The notes: a model not told the origin generated them from the letters alone. A stretch of 56,757 nucleotides of DNA from Actinomycetota bacterium (GCA_021325435.1 JAJPHE010000139.1:1-56757), one strand, 5' to 3'. Shown: positions 7,570-17,174, counted from the first letter of the stretch. Numbers and translations: made by a program.

Positions 7570-10170
7570 GTGCTCCGGCGGCTACGCACCGTGTTCCTCC
7601 TCGGGATTGGAGGCGTGGTCATCCAGTTGGCCAACGTCACCCACTCCCCGAGCGGCGCGGTCATTCTCGGGGGCGCCGGGCTGGCGACCGCCGCCGTCGC
7701 CCTCGTCGTGTACGGGCGCCGCCACGCCGTGGGTTGGCGCCAGGTGTGGGGGGCCCAGAGCGTCGCCCTCGCTCTGGCCGTCGCCGCCGGGTTCGCTCGC
7801 CAGTGGTCGGCGTCGGGGTCGGTCCCGAACGGGACCGCCGCCGCCCTGAGCCTGCTCACGGACGTTGCCTGCCTCTACGGGCTCGTTCGCATGATCCGCA
7901 TGCGCCTGCCCGGCCGGGCCGCCCAGCTGCTGCTGGAGGGGGCGGCCCCGGTCGCCGCCGCCGGAGTCGTGCTGTGGACGCTCGTCATCGAACCCGGCAG
8001 CCTCGACCGCTGGTCGGCCGGGCTGGGCCTGATGCGCCTTTCCGTGCCGCTGTTCGACACCCTCGTCCTCTGGCAGCTGCTGCAGCTGCTGGCGGTGACG
8101 TCGCGGACCCCGGCCGCCTACAAGTACCTGGCCGGGGCGATGGGGCTGCTCCTTCTCGGGGACGCCCTGCGGGTCGGCGAGCTGATGGGACCAGGAGGCT
8201 TCCTCCCCGTCGAGCGCGACAACATCCTGCAGCTGTGGGCGTGGGGGCTGTGGGGGGTGGCCATACTGCACCCGTCCCAGCGCCGGCCCTTCCCCTCCGT
8301 CCCCCAGCGCAACGCTCGGGCCTCCAACGTGCGGGTGGCCGCCGTCATCGCCTCGTCCGCCACCGGTCCGGCCCTGTTCTTCGCCCTGCCGATGATGGGC
8401 CGCTCGCTTCACACCGCCGACCTCGTCGCCGGTACCGTGCTGGTGCCCGCCCTCGTCATCGGTTACCTGGTCGCCCAGGTCTACAGCCGGGCCAACGCCG
8501 AGTACCACGCCCAGCACGACCCCCTCACCGGCCTGTGCAACCGGACGCTGTTCGAGTACCACCTCGATGCCGCCGTGACGGTCGCCCGCCGGTCGGGGAC
8601 CCAGGTGGGAGTGATGTTCCTCGACGTCGACCGGTTCAAAGGAGTCAACGACAGCCTGGGCCACGCCGTCGGCAACGAGCTGCTGCGCGCCGTCGCCCAA
8701 CGGGTCGAGTCCAGCGTCCGCGACCACGACCTGGTCGCCCGCATGGGCGGGGACGAGTTCACCATCCTCCTGCCCGATGTGGCCGGCCACCAGGCCTGCC
8801 TCGAGGTGGCCGACCGGGTGCTGGGCGCCTTCGCCCGCCCGTTCCGCCTCGGGAACCGCCAGCTTGCCGTCACCACCAGCGTGGGCGTCGCTGTCTTCCC
8901 CGATGACGGTGACGACGCCGAGTCCCTGCTGAAGAACGCCGACACCGCCATGTACCGAGCCAAGTCGGCGGGCCGCAACACGGCCGAGGTGTACGACCTC
9001 GGCCTCAGCGCCCGGGCCCACGTCCGCTTCGCCCTCGAGAACAGCCTGCGGGCGGCCATGCGCCGCAGCGAGCTCAGCGTCTTCTACCAGCCCCGTGTCG
9101 ACGTGGCGACCGGGCGGGTGGCGGCTGTCGAGGCCCTGGTGCGCTGGCAGCACCGGCACCTCGGCTACATCTCGCCGTTCGCCTTCGTGTCCCTCGCCGA
9201 GGAGACCGGGCTCATCGCCCCCCTCGGTGAGTGGGTGCTCGAAGAGGCGTGCCGGCAAGCCAAGACCTGGGCGGATGCCGGCATCGGCATACCCGTGTCG
9301 GTCAACCTGTCGCCCCAGCAGTTCATGGACCGCCCGATGGTCGAGGTGGTGACCGAGACACTGGCCCGCACCGGCCTCGATCCGGAGTTGCTCGAGCTCG
9401 AGCTCACCGAGAGCCTGTTCATGCAGGATCGTGGCGCGGTGGTCGACAGCCTGGTCGCCCTGCGGGCGATGGGCGTGCGCTGCTCGATCGACGACTTCGG
9501 CACCGGCTACAGCGCCCTCAGCTACCTCGCCGACATCCCCATGGACACGGTCAAGATCGACCAGTCTTTCGTCCGGCGGATCCAGGCGGGCCAGGGTGAG
9601 GCACCCCTGGTAGGAGCGGTGATATCCCTCGCCCACAGCCTGGGCCTGACGGTGGTGGCCGAGGGCGTGGAGACGATCGCCCAGCTGTCCTACCTGGCTC
9701 GCAACGGCTGCGAGCAGGCGCAGGGGTTCATCTTCAGCCCCGCCCTGCCCGCCTCCGGCCTCGAGATGATCTTGCGCCGCCAGCAGCGGGCCCAAGACGC
9801 CGACGGGCGGGCCCGGCTGTGGGCGACGGGCGGGTTCCACCACGACGCGGTCGTCGAAGGCGGGGCCGACCGCGGCCAGATGGCCGCGGTGCTGCAGGAG
9901 CTGTGCCGTGAGGGAGGCGACCTCGACGTGGAGGAGGAGACGGTCGCCGCCATCCTCTCCGCCCTGCAGGACGATGTCTGGTCGTGGTCGGGGGTGTTGC
10001 GCACCCGTTCGGCCAAACTGGCGGTCGGCGCCCTGGCCGGCCTCGTGCCCCTCGCCGGCGGTCTGGCGGCGACCGGCACCCTGCCGGGGTCGTTCCGCTC
10101 GGTCGCCGCCTCCCTGACCGGCTCCGCTACCCCCCCGCCGCCCGCCCACGGGGTGAACGAGGGCCCCTGA
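7570..10170 (+). CDS. Membrane GGDEF-EAL c-di-GMP enzyme, paralogue of the upstream gene
   Basis: An 866-residue protein, collinear with its upstream neighbour: polytopic N-terminus (about 1-300), GGDEF domain with MGGDEF and an RDHD inhibitory site, then EAL domain with VEAL, NLSPQQF, ELTESLFM, DDFGTG and AEGVET. Both active sites look intact. It ends soon after a hydrophobic LAGLVPLAGG segment and lacks the long Pro/Gly tail of the first copy. The GTG at 7570 (MLRRLRTVFLLGIGG) matches the first copy's MTKRLLSVAFLVAGG. Tandem duplication is evident; divergence in the sensory helices suggests different input signals. Likely to set c-di-GMP levels, perhaps for the pilus genes 24 kb away (inference). 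Confidence 0.88.
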   Translation: MLRRLRTVFLLGIGGVVIQLANVTHSPSGAVILGGAGLATAAVALVVYGRRHAVGWRQVWGAQSVALALAVAAGFARQWSASGSVPNGTAAALSLLTDVACLYGLVRMIRMRLPGRAAQLLLEGAAPVAAAGVVLWTLVIEPGSLDRWSAGLGLMRLSVPLFDTLVLWQLLQLLAVTSRTPAAYKYLAGAMGLLLLGDALRVGELMGPGGFLPVERDNILQLWAWGLWGVAILHPSQRRPFPSVPQRNARASNVRVAAVIASSATGPALFFALPMMGRSLHTADLVAGTVLVPALVIGYLVAQVYSRANAEYHAQHDPLTGLCNRTLFEYHLDAAVTVARRSGTQVGVMFLDVDRFKGVNDSLGHAVGNELLRAVAQRVESSVRDHDLVARMGGDEFTILLPDVAGHQACLEVADRVLGAFARPFRLGNRQLAVTTSVGVAVFPDDGDDAESLLKNADTAMYRAKSAGRNTAEVYDLGLSARAHVRFALENSLRAAMRRSELSVFYQPRVDVATGRVAAVEALVRWQHRHLGYISPFAFVSLAEETGLIAPLGEWVLEEACRQAKTWADAGIGIPVSVNLSPQQFMDRPMVEVVTETLARTGLDPELLELELTESLFMQDRGAVVDSLVALRAMGVRCSIDDFGTGYSALSYLADIPMDTVKIDQSFVRRIQAGQGEAPLVGAVISLAHSLGLTVVAEGVETIAQLSYLARNGCEQAQGFIFSPALPASGLEMILRRQQRAQDADGRARLWATGGFHHDAVVEGGADRGQMAAVLQELCREGGDLDVEEETVAAILSALQDDVWSWSGVLRTRSAKLAVGALAGLVPLAGGLAATGTLPGSFRSVAASLTGSATPPPPAHGVNEGP

Positions 10171-10224
10171 CGCTCGCCGCCCGGGTCGGCCAGACTGGGG
10201 CCGAGCGATGACCGGGGGGCCGCG

Positions 10225-11061
10225 GTGGCTGGCTACCAGCAGGTACTGACCGAAGAGAGGGACGGAGTGGGGGTGGTGACCCTCAATCGTCCCGAGCGGA
10301 TGAACGCCTACACGGCACGGTTGGGCGCTGAGGTCCGCCACGCCATCTTCTCCTTCGACGCCCGCGACGACATCCGTGCCATCGTCGTCACCGGGGCGGG
10401 GCGGGCGTTCTGCGCCGGCGCCGACCTCGGAGGTGGAGGAGACACCTTCACCCGCGGAGACGGCCGGCCCGACGCCGATCCGACCGACCTCAGCGTCGAC
10501 GACGAGCGCGACTACTGGGAGCTGAACACGCCGATCATCGCCGCCATCAACGGCGCCGCCGTCGGGGTGGGCCTGACGATGACCACGCAGTGGGACATCC
10601 GCATCGCAGCCGAGGACGCCAAGCTCGGCTTCGTGTTCAGCCGCCGCGGCGTGATCCCGGAGCTCAGCGCCAACTGGATCGTGCCCCGCATCGTCGGGGT
10701 CTCGCGGGGTCTCGAACTGCTGATCACGGGCAAGATCATCACCGGTCGTGAGGCCGCTGAGATCGGCCTGGTGTCGGCGGCGGTGCCCGCCGCCGAGGTG
10801 CTTCCTGCCGCCATGGACGTGGCCGGTGACATCGCCGCCAACGTCGCGCCAGTTTCGGCCGCCATCGTCAAGCGTCTCGTCTACTCCAACCTGGGGGACA
10901 CCGACCGCAAGGCAGCTCAACGCAAGGAGCACCGGTTGTTCGGCTGGACCGCCCAGCAACCCGACGCCCGCGAGGGGCCGCTGTCGTTCCTCGAGAAGCG
11001 GACGCCCGCATGGAAGCTGTCGAAAAACGGCGACTTCCCCGAGGACCTCTTCGCCAAGTAG
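10225..11061 (+). CDS. Enoyl-CoA hydratase/isomerase family protein
   Basis: A 278-residue crotonase-fold protein. It begins with the typical VVTLNRPERMNAY strand, has the first oxyanion-hole region GRAFCAGADLGGGG, and the second at NGAAVGVGLTMT before DIRIAAEDAKLGF. Family members hydrate or isomerise acyl-CoA thioesters in fatty-acid or sterol breakdown; substrate cannot be read from sequence. The GTG at 10225 is chosen because the nearby ATG 10208 is out of frame. Its TAG overlaps by one base the GTG of the following lipoprotein gene, so they are probably co-transcribed. A second crotonase lies at 12571. Confidence 0.85.
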   Translation: MAGYQQVLTEERDGVGVVTLNRPERMNAYTARLGAEVRHAIFSFDARDDIRAIVVTGAGRAFCAGADLGGGGDTFTRGDGRPDADPTDLSVDDERDYWELNTPIIAAINGAAVGVGLTMTTQWDIRIAAEDAKLGFVFSRRGVIPELSANWIVPRIVGVSRGLELLITGKIITGREAAEIGLVSAAVPAAEVLPAAMDVAGDIAANVAPVSAAIVKRLVYSNLGDTDRKAAQRKEHRLFGWTAQQPDAREGPLSFLEKRTPAWKLSKNGDFPEDLFAK

Positions 11062-12563
11062 TGCGACACCGGGCGGCGGCGCTCGTCGTCCTCCTCGCCG
11101 CGGGTTGCTCGACCACGCCTCGGGCCGCGCCCCAATCCTCGACCAGCACGACCGCCACCACCAGCACCACGACCACCAGCACCACCACGACCGTGCCGCC
11201 GGCGCCCCCCGTTCCGCCGGTGGCGTGGACCCCGTGCCAGGACGGGTTGCAGTGCGGCACCGTCGCCGCGCCCCTCGACTACCAGCACCCCGACGGCCGC
11301 ATGATCCAGATCGCCGTTGCCCGCCACCCCGCCCGAGTGCCGGGGGAGCGAATCGGCTCGCTGATCATCAACCCCGGGGGACCGGGGGACTCCGGGGTCG
11401 ACGAACTGCCGGTGGAGCTGAGGGTCATCACCGCCGACGTGCAGGACCGCTTCGACATCGTCTCCTTCGACCCCCGGGGCGTCGAGCGCTCCAGTCCCGT
11501 CGACTGCGGCACGTCGGGGAGCACCGGTCTGCTCCCCGATCCGGCGCCGACGACGGCGGCCGCCCAGCAGGCCCTGATCGCCAACGCCCAGGCCTACGCC
11601 GCCGACTGCGAGAAGCACAGCGGTGACATCCTCCCGTTCGTAGACACCTACAGCGCTGCTCGCGACCTCGACCGGATCAGAGCGGCGGTCGGCGACGCCC
11701 GCCTCACCTACATGGGCCAGTCCTACGGCACGTTTCTCGGCGCCACCTATGCCGAGCTGTTCCCCGACCGGGTGCGGGCCCTGGTGCTCGACGGCGCTGT
11801 CGACCCGGCGCTTTCCACCGACGACATGGACCTCGAGCAGGCCGAGGCCTTCGAGGGCAACCTCGATGCCTTCTTCTCGTGGTGCGCGGGATCCTCAGCG
11901 TGCCCGTGGCGCCCGGGCTCTGACTCTCGCGGCGCCCTGATCGCCCTGCTCGACCGGCTGCGCCGTCAACCGCTGCCCGCCGGCGGCGGCCGCCAGGCCG
12001 GCCCCGGGGAGCTGGTCAACGCGGTGTTCGGCACCCTCGACGCCCGTTCGTTCTTCCCGTCCCTCGGCCGGGCCCTGGCCCGGGCCGAGGGGGGCGACGG
12101 CGGGGGGATCGTCGCCCTGTCCGACGGCTACCAGACCCACGGGGGCCCGAACACCATCGACGCCAACACCGCCATCACCTGCCTGGACCACCCGACCTCC
12201 CGAGACCTGTCGACCTATCCGGCCACGGCCCAGGCGGCCGCCCAGGGCGCACCGTTCTTCGGCCCGATCGAGGCGTGGGGGGCGGCCACCTGCGCGGTGT
12301 GGCCGGTGCCCTCCCAGCGGGTCCCCCACCCGATCCGGGCGGCCGGTACCCCGCCGATACTGGTGATCGGCACAACCCACGACCCGGCCACGCCGTATCT
12401 GTGGGCGGTGCGCCTGGCGGCGGAGCTGCAGAACGCCGTGCTGGTCGGGCGGCAGGGCAACGACCACGTCGCCTACTTCTACAGCCCGTGCGTGCGCTCG
12501 ATCGTCGCCGGCTACGTGATCGCCGGCACGTTGCCCGCCAACCAGACGCTGTGCCCCTACTGA
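11061..12563 (+). CDS. Secreted TAP-type alpha/beta hydrolase lipoprotein
   Basis: From the GTG at 11061, which shares a base with the previous stop, the product starts MRHRAAALVVLLAAGC: a short signal peptide with lipobox LAAGC. A Thr/Ser-rich linker follows. The hydrolase domain shows the nucleophile elbow GQSYGTF, an acidic-residue region GTTHDPATPY and the catalytic-His region GNDHVAY, with a C-terminal TAP-like segment. Related secreted enzymes of actinobacteria (tripeptidyl aminopeptidase family) cleave N-terminal peptides, though many have unproven substrates. It sits between two acyl-CoA hydratase genes. Confidence 0.82.
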   Translation: MRHRAAALVVLLAAGCSTTPRAAPQSSTSTTATTSTTTTSTTTTVPPAPPVPPVAWTPCQDGLQCGTVAAPLDYQHPDGRMIQIAVARHPARVPGERIGSLIINPGGPGDSGVDELPVELRVITADVQDRFDIVSFDPRGVERSSPVDCGTSGSTGLLPDPAPTTAAAQQALIANAQAYAADCEKHSGDILPFVDTYSAARDLDRIRAAVGDARLTYMGQSYGTFLGATYAELFPDRVRALVLDGAVDPALSTDDMDLEQAEAFEGNLDAFFSWCAGSSACPWRPGSDSRGALIALLDRLRRQPLPAGGGRQAGPGELVNAVFGTLDARSFFPSLGRALARAEGGDGGGIVALSDGYQTHGGPNTIDANTAITCLDHPTSRDLSTYPATAQAAAQGAPFFGPIEAWGAATCAVWPVPSQRVPHPIRAAGTPPILVIGTTHDPATPYLWAVRLAAELQNAVLVGRQGNDHVAYFYSPCVRSIVAGYVIAGTLPANQTLCPY

Positions 12564-12570
12564 GCATCTA

Positions 12571-13386
12571 ATGTCGCCGGCCATGTCCTTTGTCCGGGTG
12601 GAGCGCCCTCGCCCGCACACGGTGGTGGTCACCCTCGACCGGCCCGAGCGGATGAACGCCATGGCCTTCGACGTGATGGTCCCGTTCCGCCAGACCCTCG
12701 AGGACATCGGCTCCGACAACGACGTCCGCGTCGTCGTCATCACCGGGTCGGGCCGGGCCTTCTGCGCCGGCGCCGACCTCGAGGACTCCGGGACGGTGCC
12801 CAACATCGCCGGCCTGACCCAGACGTCCATCGCCCGGCGGGCCCTCGAGCTGCTCGACGACGTGATCCTCACCATCCGCCGGCTCCACCAGCCGGTCATC
12901 GCCGCGGTGAACGGCCCGGCCATCGGCGGAGGCTTCTGCCTCAGCCTGGCCGCCGACATCCGCCTGGCTTCGCACGACGCTTTCTTCCGCGCCGCCGGCA
13001 TCAACAACGGTCTGACCGCGTCCGAGCTCGGCCTCAGCTACCTGCTGCCCCGCGCCATCGGGTCGTCGCGGGCGGCGGAGATCATGCTGTCGGGGCGCGA
13101 CGTCGATGCCGGAGAGGCCGAGCGGATCGGGCTGGTGTCGCGGGCGGTGGCGGGCGACGAGCTGCTCGATGCCTGCTACCAGCTGGCCGAGCGCATCATC
13201 TCCTACAGCCGGGTCGGCGTGGAGGTCACCAAGCGCCTGTTGTGGTCGAGCCTCGACGCCGGCAGCCTCCACTCCCACATGGACCACGAGGGCCACGCCC
13301 AGCTCTACGTGAGGTTGACCACCCAGAACTTCGAGGAGGCCATCAAGGCCCGGCGCGAGGGCCGACCCCCCGTCTTCCTCGACTAG
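12571..13386 (+). CDS. Enoyl-CoA hydratase/isomerase family protein
   Basis: A 271-residue crotonase. VVVTLDRPERMNAM, GRAFCAGADLEDSG and NGPAIGGGFCLSLAADIRLA are the expected motifs, and the C-terminal FEEAIKARREGRPPVF ending is typical of enoyl-CoA hydratases that act on fatty acyl chains. It lies 7 bases after the lipoprotein gene, so the three genes from 10225 likely form one unit. Two ATGs (12571 and 12583) are possible starts; neither has a clear ribosome binding site. Confidence 0.85.
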   Translation: MSPAMSFVRVERPRPHTVVVTLDRPERMNAMAFDVMVPFRQTLEDIGSDNDVRVVVITGSGRAFCAGADLEDSGTVPNIAGLTQTSIARRALELLDDVILTIRRLHQPVIAAVNGPAIGGGFCLSLAADIRLASHDAFFRAAGINNGLTASELGLSYLLPRAIGSSRAAEIMLSGRDVDAGEAERIGLVSRAVAGDELLDACYQLAERIISYSRVGVEVTKRLLWSSLDAGSLHSHMDHEGHAQLYVRLTTQNFEEAIKARREGRPPVFLD

Positions 13387-13411
13387 GGAGGTCCCCTACC
13401 ATGGCGGGGCG

Positions 13412-13484
13412 GGGCGCATAGCTCAGTTGGCAGAGCACCGCTCTTACAAGGCGGCGGTCGCTGGTTCGAGTCCAGCTGCGCCCA
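13412..13484 (+). tRNA. tRNA-Val (anticodon UAC)
   Basis: The acceptor strands GGGCGCA (13412-13418) and TGCGCCC (13477-13483) pair perfectly. The D-arm GCTCAGTTGGCAGAGC, an anticodon loop reading CTTACAA with TAC at its centre, and the T-arm CTGGTTCGAGTCCAG are all present. The discriminator base is A at 13484; CCA is not encoded. The stop codon of the convergent receiver gene begins at the next base. Confidence 0.95.
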
Positions 13485-13910
13485 CTAGCCGTCGCGCAGG
13501 GCCCAAGCGGCGAGGATCGCCGTCTTCAGCACTGACAGCGGCTGGGCCTTGCTGATGATGGCGTCGGCGCCCAGCTCGGCGAGGGAGCGCTCGGCGAGCA
13601 GCGACAGGTAGGCGGAGAAGACGACGATGGCCGCGTCCGGTAGACGCGACCGGATACGGGGCAGGACGGCCGTTCCGTCCATCACCGGCATGGTCAGGTC
13701 GAGCACGACGACGTTCGGCTCCAGTGCTGTGGCGGCCCGCAGCGCCTCGGCCCCGTCGGCGGCCTCACCGATGATCCGCAGCCCCGGCACCCGCTCGAGG
13801 TAGATGCGCAGCAGCCGGCGGATGTCAGGTTCGTCCTCGACGAGGAGGAGCCGCAGCGGTCCGGGGACCGCCGGCGCAGGCTCCACGGTGTCCTGGTCGG
13901 TGCTCAGCAC
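13485..13910 (-). CDS. Stand-alone response-regulator receiver protein
   Basis: A 141-residue protein made of one REC domain: LLLVEDEPDI acidic pocket, phosphoacceptor Asp in VVVLDLTMPVMDG, switch residues in VVFSAYLS, and Lys in ISKAQPL. There is no output domain, so it must act by protein contact, like CheY or Spo0F. No kinase lies next to it; the nearest large hybrid kinase is at 29801. The gene's end abuts the tRNA-Val gene. Confidence 0.85.
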   Translation of the reverse strand: MLSTDQDTVEPAPAVPGPLRLLLVEDEPDIRRLLRIYLERVPGLRIIGEAADGAEALRAATALEPNVVVLDLTMPVMDGTAVLPRIRSRLPDAAIVVFSAYLSLLAERSLAELGADAIISKAQPLSVLKTAILAAWALRDG

Positions 13911-14038
13911 CTTGTTTCACCTATGGCCCTGACCCGGCCACCGGTGACGTGGCCGTCAGCTCCACCGTAGGACGGCCGCCGGGTCGCTCCTATGGCCCGT
14001 TGAGGCGGTTGCGATGGCGCGGACGGGCTAGCAGCGGG

Positions 14039-14479
14039 CTACTCGGGTGACTCGATGTCCACCTTGAACGCCTCGTAGACCAGGTCCGAGCCGAGCTGGC
14101 GGTGGCGCACGATGGCTTCGAGGGCCTCCACCGCCCGGTCCCGCGCCGTGTGGGCGGCGGTCTCGGTGGTGGCGGGGAGGAGGTCGAGGGCGCTGCGCAG
14201 CCGGTAGCGGATCAGCTCGTGCTCGTGGCGGGCCTGGTCGACCCTCGGCGCCAGGTGGGGGGCGGCGGCGACGATGCCGTCGAGCACGGCGCCGGGCGCC
14301 TCGGTGCTGGAGACGTGGAGGTCGACCGCGGCCAGCAGCGCCTCGAGGTCCTGGCGGACCGTGCGCGACCACGACTCCAGCCGGCCGACCACCGGCGAGG
14401 CGAGGGACCGTTCCGCTTCACCGAGGGCGGCCCGCATGCCTCCGCGGCGCTCTCGCGCCCGGCTGAAGGAGTCGGTCAC
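14039..14479 (-). CDS. Hypothetical 146-aa helical protein
   Basis: From GTG 14479 the product runs VTDSFSRARERRGG and ends in EAFKVDIESPE. It is rich in Ala, Glu and Arg, with long helical stretches (RQDLEALLAAVDLHVSS, LIRYRLRSALDLLPA) and no signal peptide or membrane segment. I do not recognise a family. It begins 8 bases after the stop of the 182-aa gene and is probably co-translated with it. Upstream in the same frame the reading is arginine/proline-rich and is a shadow of the 182-aa gene, which is why the later start is chosen. Confidence 0.6.
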   Translation of the reverse strand: MTDSFSRARERRGGMRAALGEAERSLASPVVGRLESWSRTVRQDLEALLAAVDLHVSSTEAPGAVLDGIVAAAPHLAPRVDQARHEHELIRYRLRSALDLLPATTETAAHTARDRAVEALEAIVRHRQLGSDLVYEAFKVDIESPE

Positions 14480-14487
14480 TGGGGCGG

Positions 14488-15036
14488 TCAGCGCTGGGGC
14501 GCGGTGCGGGTGGACACCACGCCGGGGGAGACCGTGGCCGGCCCGAGAAGCATGAACGCCACCCGGTTGACCCGGCCCCGGCCGAGCCCTCGACCCAGGG
14601 CCGGGGCCACCCCTTTGGCCGTCACCGGCGGCGTGACCGCCGTCGTCACCCGGTCGACGAGCTCCTCGGGCCGGGTGAGCGGCGCCCGATCGATCAGGGC
14701 GAGCTCGAGGGGGATGAGCCGCTCGAGCTGGATGGCCCGGATCTCCTCCTCGCTCATGCCGCTCTGCTCCAGCAGGCGGGCGGCCAGGGCGGGCAGGGTG
14801 GCCCGGGCCCACGACCGGGCCGCCCGCTTCTTCCACTGGCCCACCCGGCCGTGGGCCAGGTCCACCAGCACGTCGCGCCCGACGTGGGCCACGGCGTTCA
14901 CCCAGGCCCAGGCCGGCACCGGCCGGCGGCGATGGTCGAGGTAACGGGCGAGCTCGCCGTCCACGAACGCCTGGCACTCGGCCGCGACGTCTCCGGTCCA
15001 GCCCGGATCTGCTCCCTTGTTCCGCCGGCGCCTCAT
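14488..15036 (-). CDS. Hypothetical protein with PAWAWVN / LIPLELAL motifs
   Basis: A 182-residue soluble protein of unknown function. Two short motifs, PAWAWVNAVAH (about residues 41-51) and RLIPLELALI (about 107-116), recur as PSWAWLNRVAH and ALVPLELALM in the 18800 gene of this window. The two proteins therefore share a domain I cannot name. A basic N-terminus (MRRRRNKG) and Gly/Arg-rich region near 145-155 are specific to this copy. It is followed immediately by the 146-aa gene on the same strand. Confidence 0.7.
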   Translation of the reverse strand: MRRRRNKGADPGWTGDVAAECQAFVDGELARYLDHRRRPVPAWAWVNAVAHVGRDVLVDLAHGRVGQWKKRAARSWARATLPALAARLLEQSGMSEEEIRAIQLERLIPLELALIDRAPLTRPEELVDRVTTAVTPPVTAKGVAPALGRGLGRGRVNRVAFMLLGPATVSPGVVSTRTAPQR

Positions 15037-15163
15037 CGGAGTCCCCCAAGGTCTACGAGCTTTACGGACGATATCGCGGTAGGGCGCTCCGCCGTCCGTG
15101 CCGGCCGATGCCCCTGTCGCAAAACCGCCAGACGGTGGCCCGGCCCAGGGTCATACTGCCCCC

Positions 15164-16645
15164 ATGGTCGAGGATTTCGAGCGCTGCTTGCGGGCCGTCA
15201 GGTCCCGCGACGGGCGCTTTGACGGCTGGTTCTTCACCGCCGTCACCTCGACGGGCATCTACTGCCGGCCGAGCTGCCCGGCCATGACGCCGAAGCGCAC
15301 GAACATCCGCTTCTATCCGAGCGCGGCCGCCGCCCAGCGGGCCGGGTTCCGGGCCTGCAAGCGCTGCCGGCCCGATGCATCCCCCGGGTCGCCGGAGTGG
15401 AACTGGCGGGCCGATGTCGTGGCCCGGGCCATGCGCCTGATCGCCGACGGAGTGGTCGACCGCGACGGCGTGCCGGGCCTGGCCGCCCGCCTGGGTTACA
15501 GCGTCCGCCAGCTGGAACGCCTTCTCGTCGCCGAGCTGGGCGCCGGTCCCATCGCCCTGGCCCGGGCCCAGCGGGCCCAGACGGCCCGCCTGCTGGTCGA
15601 GACCACCACTCTGCCCCTGGGCGCGGTCGCCTTCGCCGCCGGCTTCGCCAGCATCCGCCAGTTCAACGACACCGTCCGCCACGTGTTCGCGGCGACGCCG
15701 AGCGAGCTCCGTCGGCGGGCGGGAGGTGAACAGGCGGTGGGCGGCGGGGCGATTGCCGTCCGACTGCCCTTCCGGCCGCCCCTGTGCGCCGAGGCCCTGT
15801 TCGGCCACCTGGTCGCCACGGCCGTACCCGGTGTCGAGGAATGGCGGCACGGCGCCTACCGGCGGACCCTGCGTCTGCCCCACGGCTCGGGCGTCGTCTC
15901 CCTCGCCCCCCGTCCCGACCACGTGGCCTGCCGGCTGCATCTGGGCGACCTGCGTGACCTGTCGACAGCCGTGGCCCGCTGCCGGCGGCTTCTCGATCTC
16001 GATGCGGACCCCGAGGCCGTCGACGCCGAGCTGGCATCCGACCCCGCCCTGGCGCCGCTGGTGAACAAGGCCCCCGGGCGCCGGGTCCCCCGGACGGTGG
16101 ACGAGGGTGAGTTGTGCCTACGGGCCGTTCTCGGCCAGCAGGTGTCCACCGCCGCCGCCCGCACCCACGCCGCCCGACTGGCCCGGGCCCTGGGCGAGCC
16201 GGTGCCCGACCCCGACGGAGGCCTCGAACGGCTCTTCCCGACCAGCCAGGCCGTCGCCGGAGCCGACCCCGACACGCTGGCCCTTCCGGCCGCCCGCCGC
16301 CGGACCCTCATGGGCCTGGCCGCCGCCCTGGCCGAGGACGGGGCGGGGGTGGGCGCCGGCGGCGACTGGGAGCAGGCCCGCCGCTGGTTGGCGGCCCGAC
16401 CCGGCGTCGGCCCCTGGACGGTCGAGACGATCTGCATGCGGGCCCTCGGCGATCCCGACGCCTTCCTGCCCACCGACCTGGGCGTGCGGGTGGCCGCCGA
16501 GGCTCTGGGCCTGCCGGCTTCACCGGCGGCGCTGACGGCTCGGGCCGAGCGGTGGCGGCCGTGGCGGTCCTACGCCGTGGCCTACCTCTGGTCCGTCGTC
16601 GATCATCCCATCAACCGCTTGCCCGCCGATGCCCGACCGGCGTGA
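15164..16645 (+). CDS. alkA: Ada-type sensor fused to AlkA DNA-3-methyladenine glycosylase
   Basis: Three parts are visible in 493 residues. First, the Ada N-terminal zinc domain with Cys34, Cys38, Cys65 and Cys68 (GIYCRPSC and ACKRCRP), where methyl-phosphotriester transfer makes Ada an activator. Second, an AraC-type helix-turn-helix (about 85-185). Third, an AlkA glycosylase with HhH-GPD elements: [11 protein letters not shown], the hairpin [10 protein letters not shown] and catalytic Asp in LPTDLGVR. It probably senses alkylation and excises 3-methyladenine. ATG 15164 is the start that gives the usual Ada N-terminus. The ogt gene follows 16 bases on. Confidence 0.92.
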   Translation: MVEDFERCLRAVRSRDGRFDGWFFTAVTSTGIYCRPSCPAMTPKRTNIRFYPSAAAAQRAGFRACKRCRPDASPGSPEWNWRADVVARAMRLIADGVVDRDGVPGLAARLGYSVRQLERLLVAELGAGPIALARAQRAQTARLLVETTTLPLGAVAFAAGFASIRQFNDTVRHVFAATPSELRRRAGGEQAVGGGAIAVRLPFRPPLCAEALFGHLVATAVPGVEEWRHGAYRRTLRLPHGSGVVSLAPRPDHVACRLHLGDLRDLSTAVARCRRLLDLDADPEAVDAELASDPALAPLVNKAPGRRVPRTVDEGELCLRAVLGQQVSTAAARTHAARLARALGEPVPDPDGGLERLFPTSQAVAGADPDTLALPAARRRTLMGLAAALAEDGAGVGAGGDWEQARRWLAARPGVGPWTVETICMRALGDPDAFLPTDLGVRVAAEALGLPASPAALTARAERWRPWRSYAVAYLWSVVDHPINRLPADARPA

Positions 16646-16661
16646 CCACAATGGAGGAGCC

Positions 16662-17174
16662 ATGACCATCACCACCACCGCCGAGTGCGCCCACACCGTC
16701 CTCGAAAGTCCTATCGGCCCCCTGACCCTGGTGGCCGAGGACGGGGTCCTGGTCGGGCTGCATATGCACGACCAGCGCCACGCCCCCGCACCCGGCTCGA
16801 TCGGCTGTCCCTCCGACGATCCGAACGACGGCGCCCTGGGCCGGGCCCGCCGGCAGCTCGAGGAGTACTTCGCCGGCGACCGCTGCTCCTTCGACGTGGA
16901 CGTCCGGCTCGATGGCACGCCGTTCCAGCAGCGGGTGTGGGAGGCGTTACGTTCGATCCCTTACGGGGAGATCATCTCCTACGGGGAGCTGGCGGCCAGG
17001 GTGGGCCGGCCCGGCGCCGCCCGGGCCGTGGGCCTCGCCAACGGGCGCAACCCGGTGGCCATCATCGTCCCCTGTCACCGGGTCATCGGAGCGAACGGCA
17101 GCCTCACCGGTTATGGCGGGGGCCTCGAACGCAAGCAGTGGCTCCTCGGGCTCGAAGCCGGCAAGCCCACATAG
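16662..17174 (+). CDS. ogt: Methylated-DNA-[protein]-cysteine S-methyltransferase
   Basis: A 170-residue suicide repair enzyme that removes the methyl group from O6-methylguanine onto its own cysteine. The active site PCHRV is at 137-141 (Cys138), followed by [12 protein letters not shown]. The helix-turn-helix region [14 protein letters not shown] is at 102-115. ATG 16662 is preceded by GGAGGAG at good distance. It lies directly behind the Ada-AlkA gene and with it forms an adaptive-response-like operon in which the sensor and methyltransferase domains of E. coli Ada are split. Confidence 0.92.
   Translation: MTITTTAECAHTVLESPIGPLTLVAEDGVLVGLHMHDQRHAPAPGSIGCPSDDPNDGALGRARRQLEEYFAGDRCSFDVDVRLDGTPFQQRVWEALRSIPYGEIISYGELAARVGRPGAARAVGLANGRNPVAIIVPCHRVIGANGSLTGYGGGLERKQWLLGLEAGKPT

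Noticed and set aside
7582-10959. Very long minus-strand open frame (over 1100 codons) across the second GGDEF-EAL gene
   Set aside because: It is rich in Gly, His, Val and Arg and antisense to a clear c-di-GMP enzyme and an enoyl-CoA hydratase; it is an effect of GC-rich codon use.
14480-15049. N-terminal extension of the 146-aa protein up to 15049
   Set aside because: The extension is Arg/Pro/Gly-rich and overlaps the real 182-aa gene in another frame.
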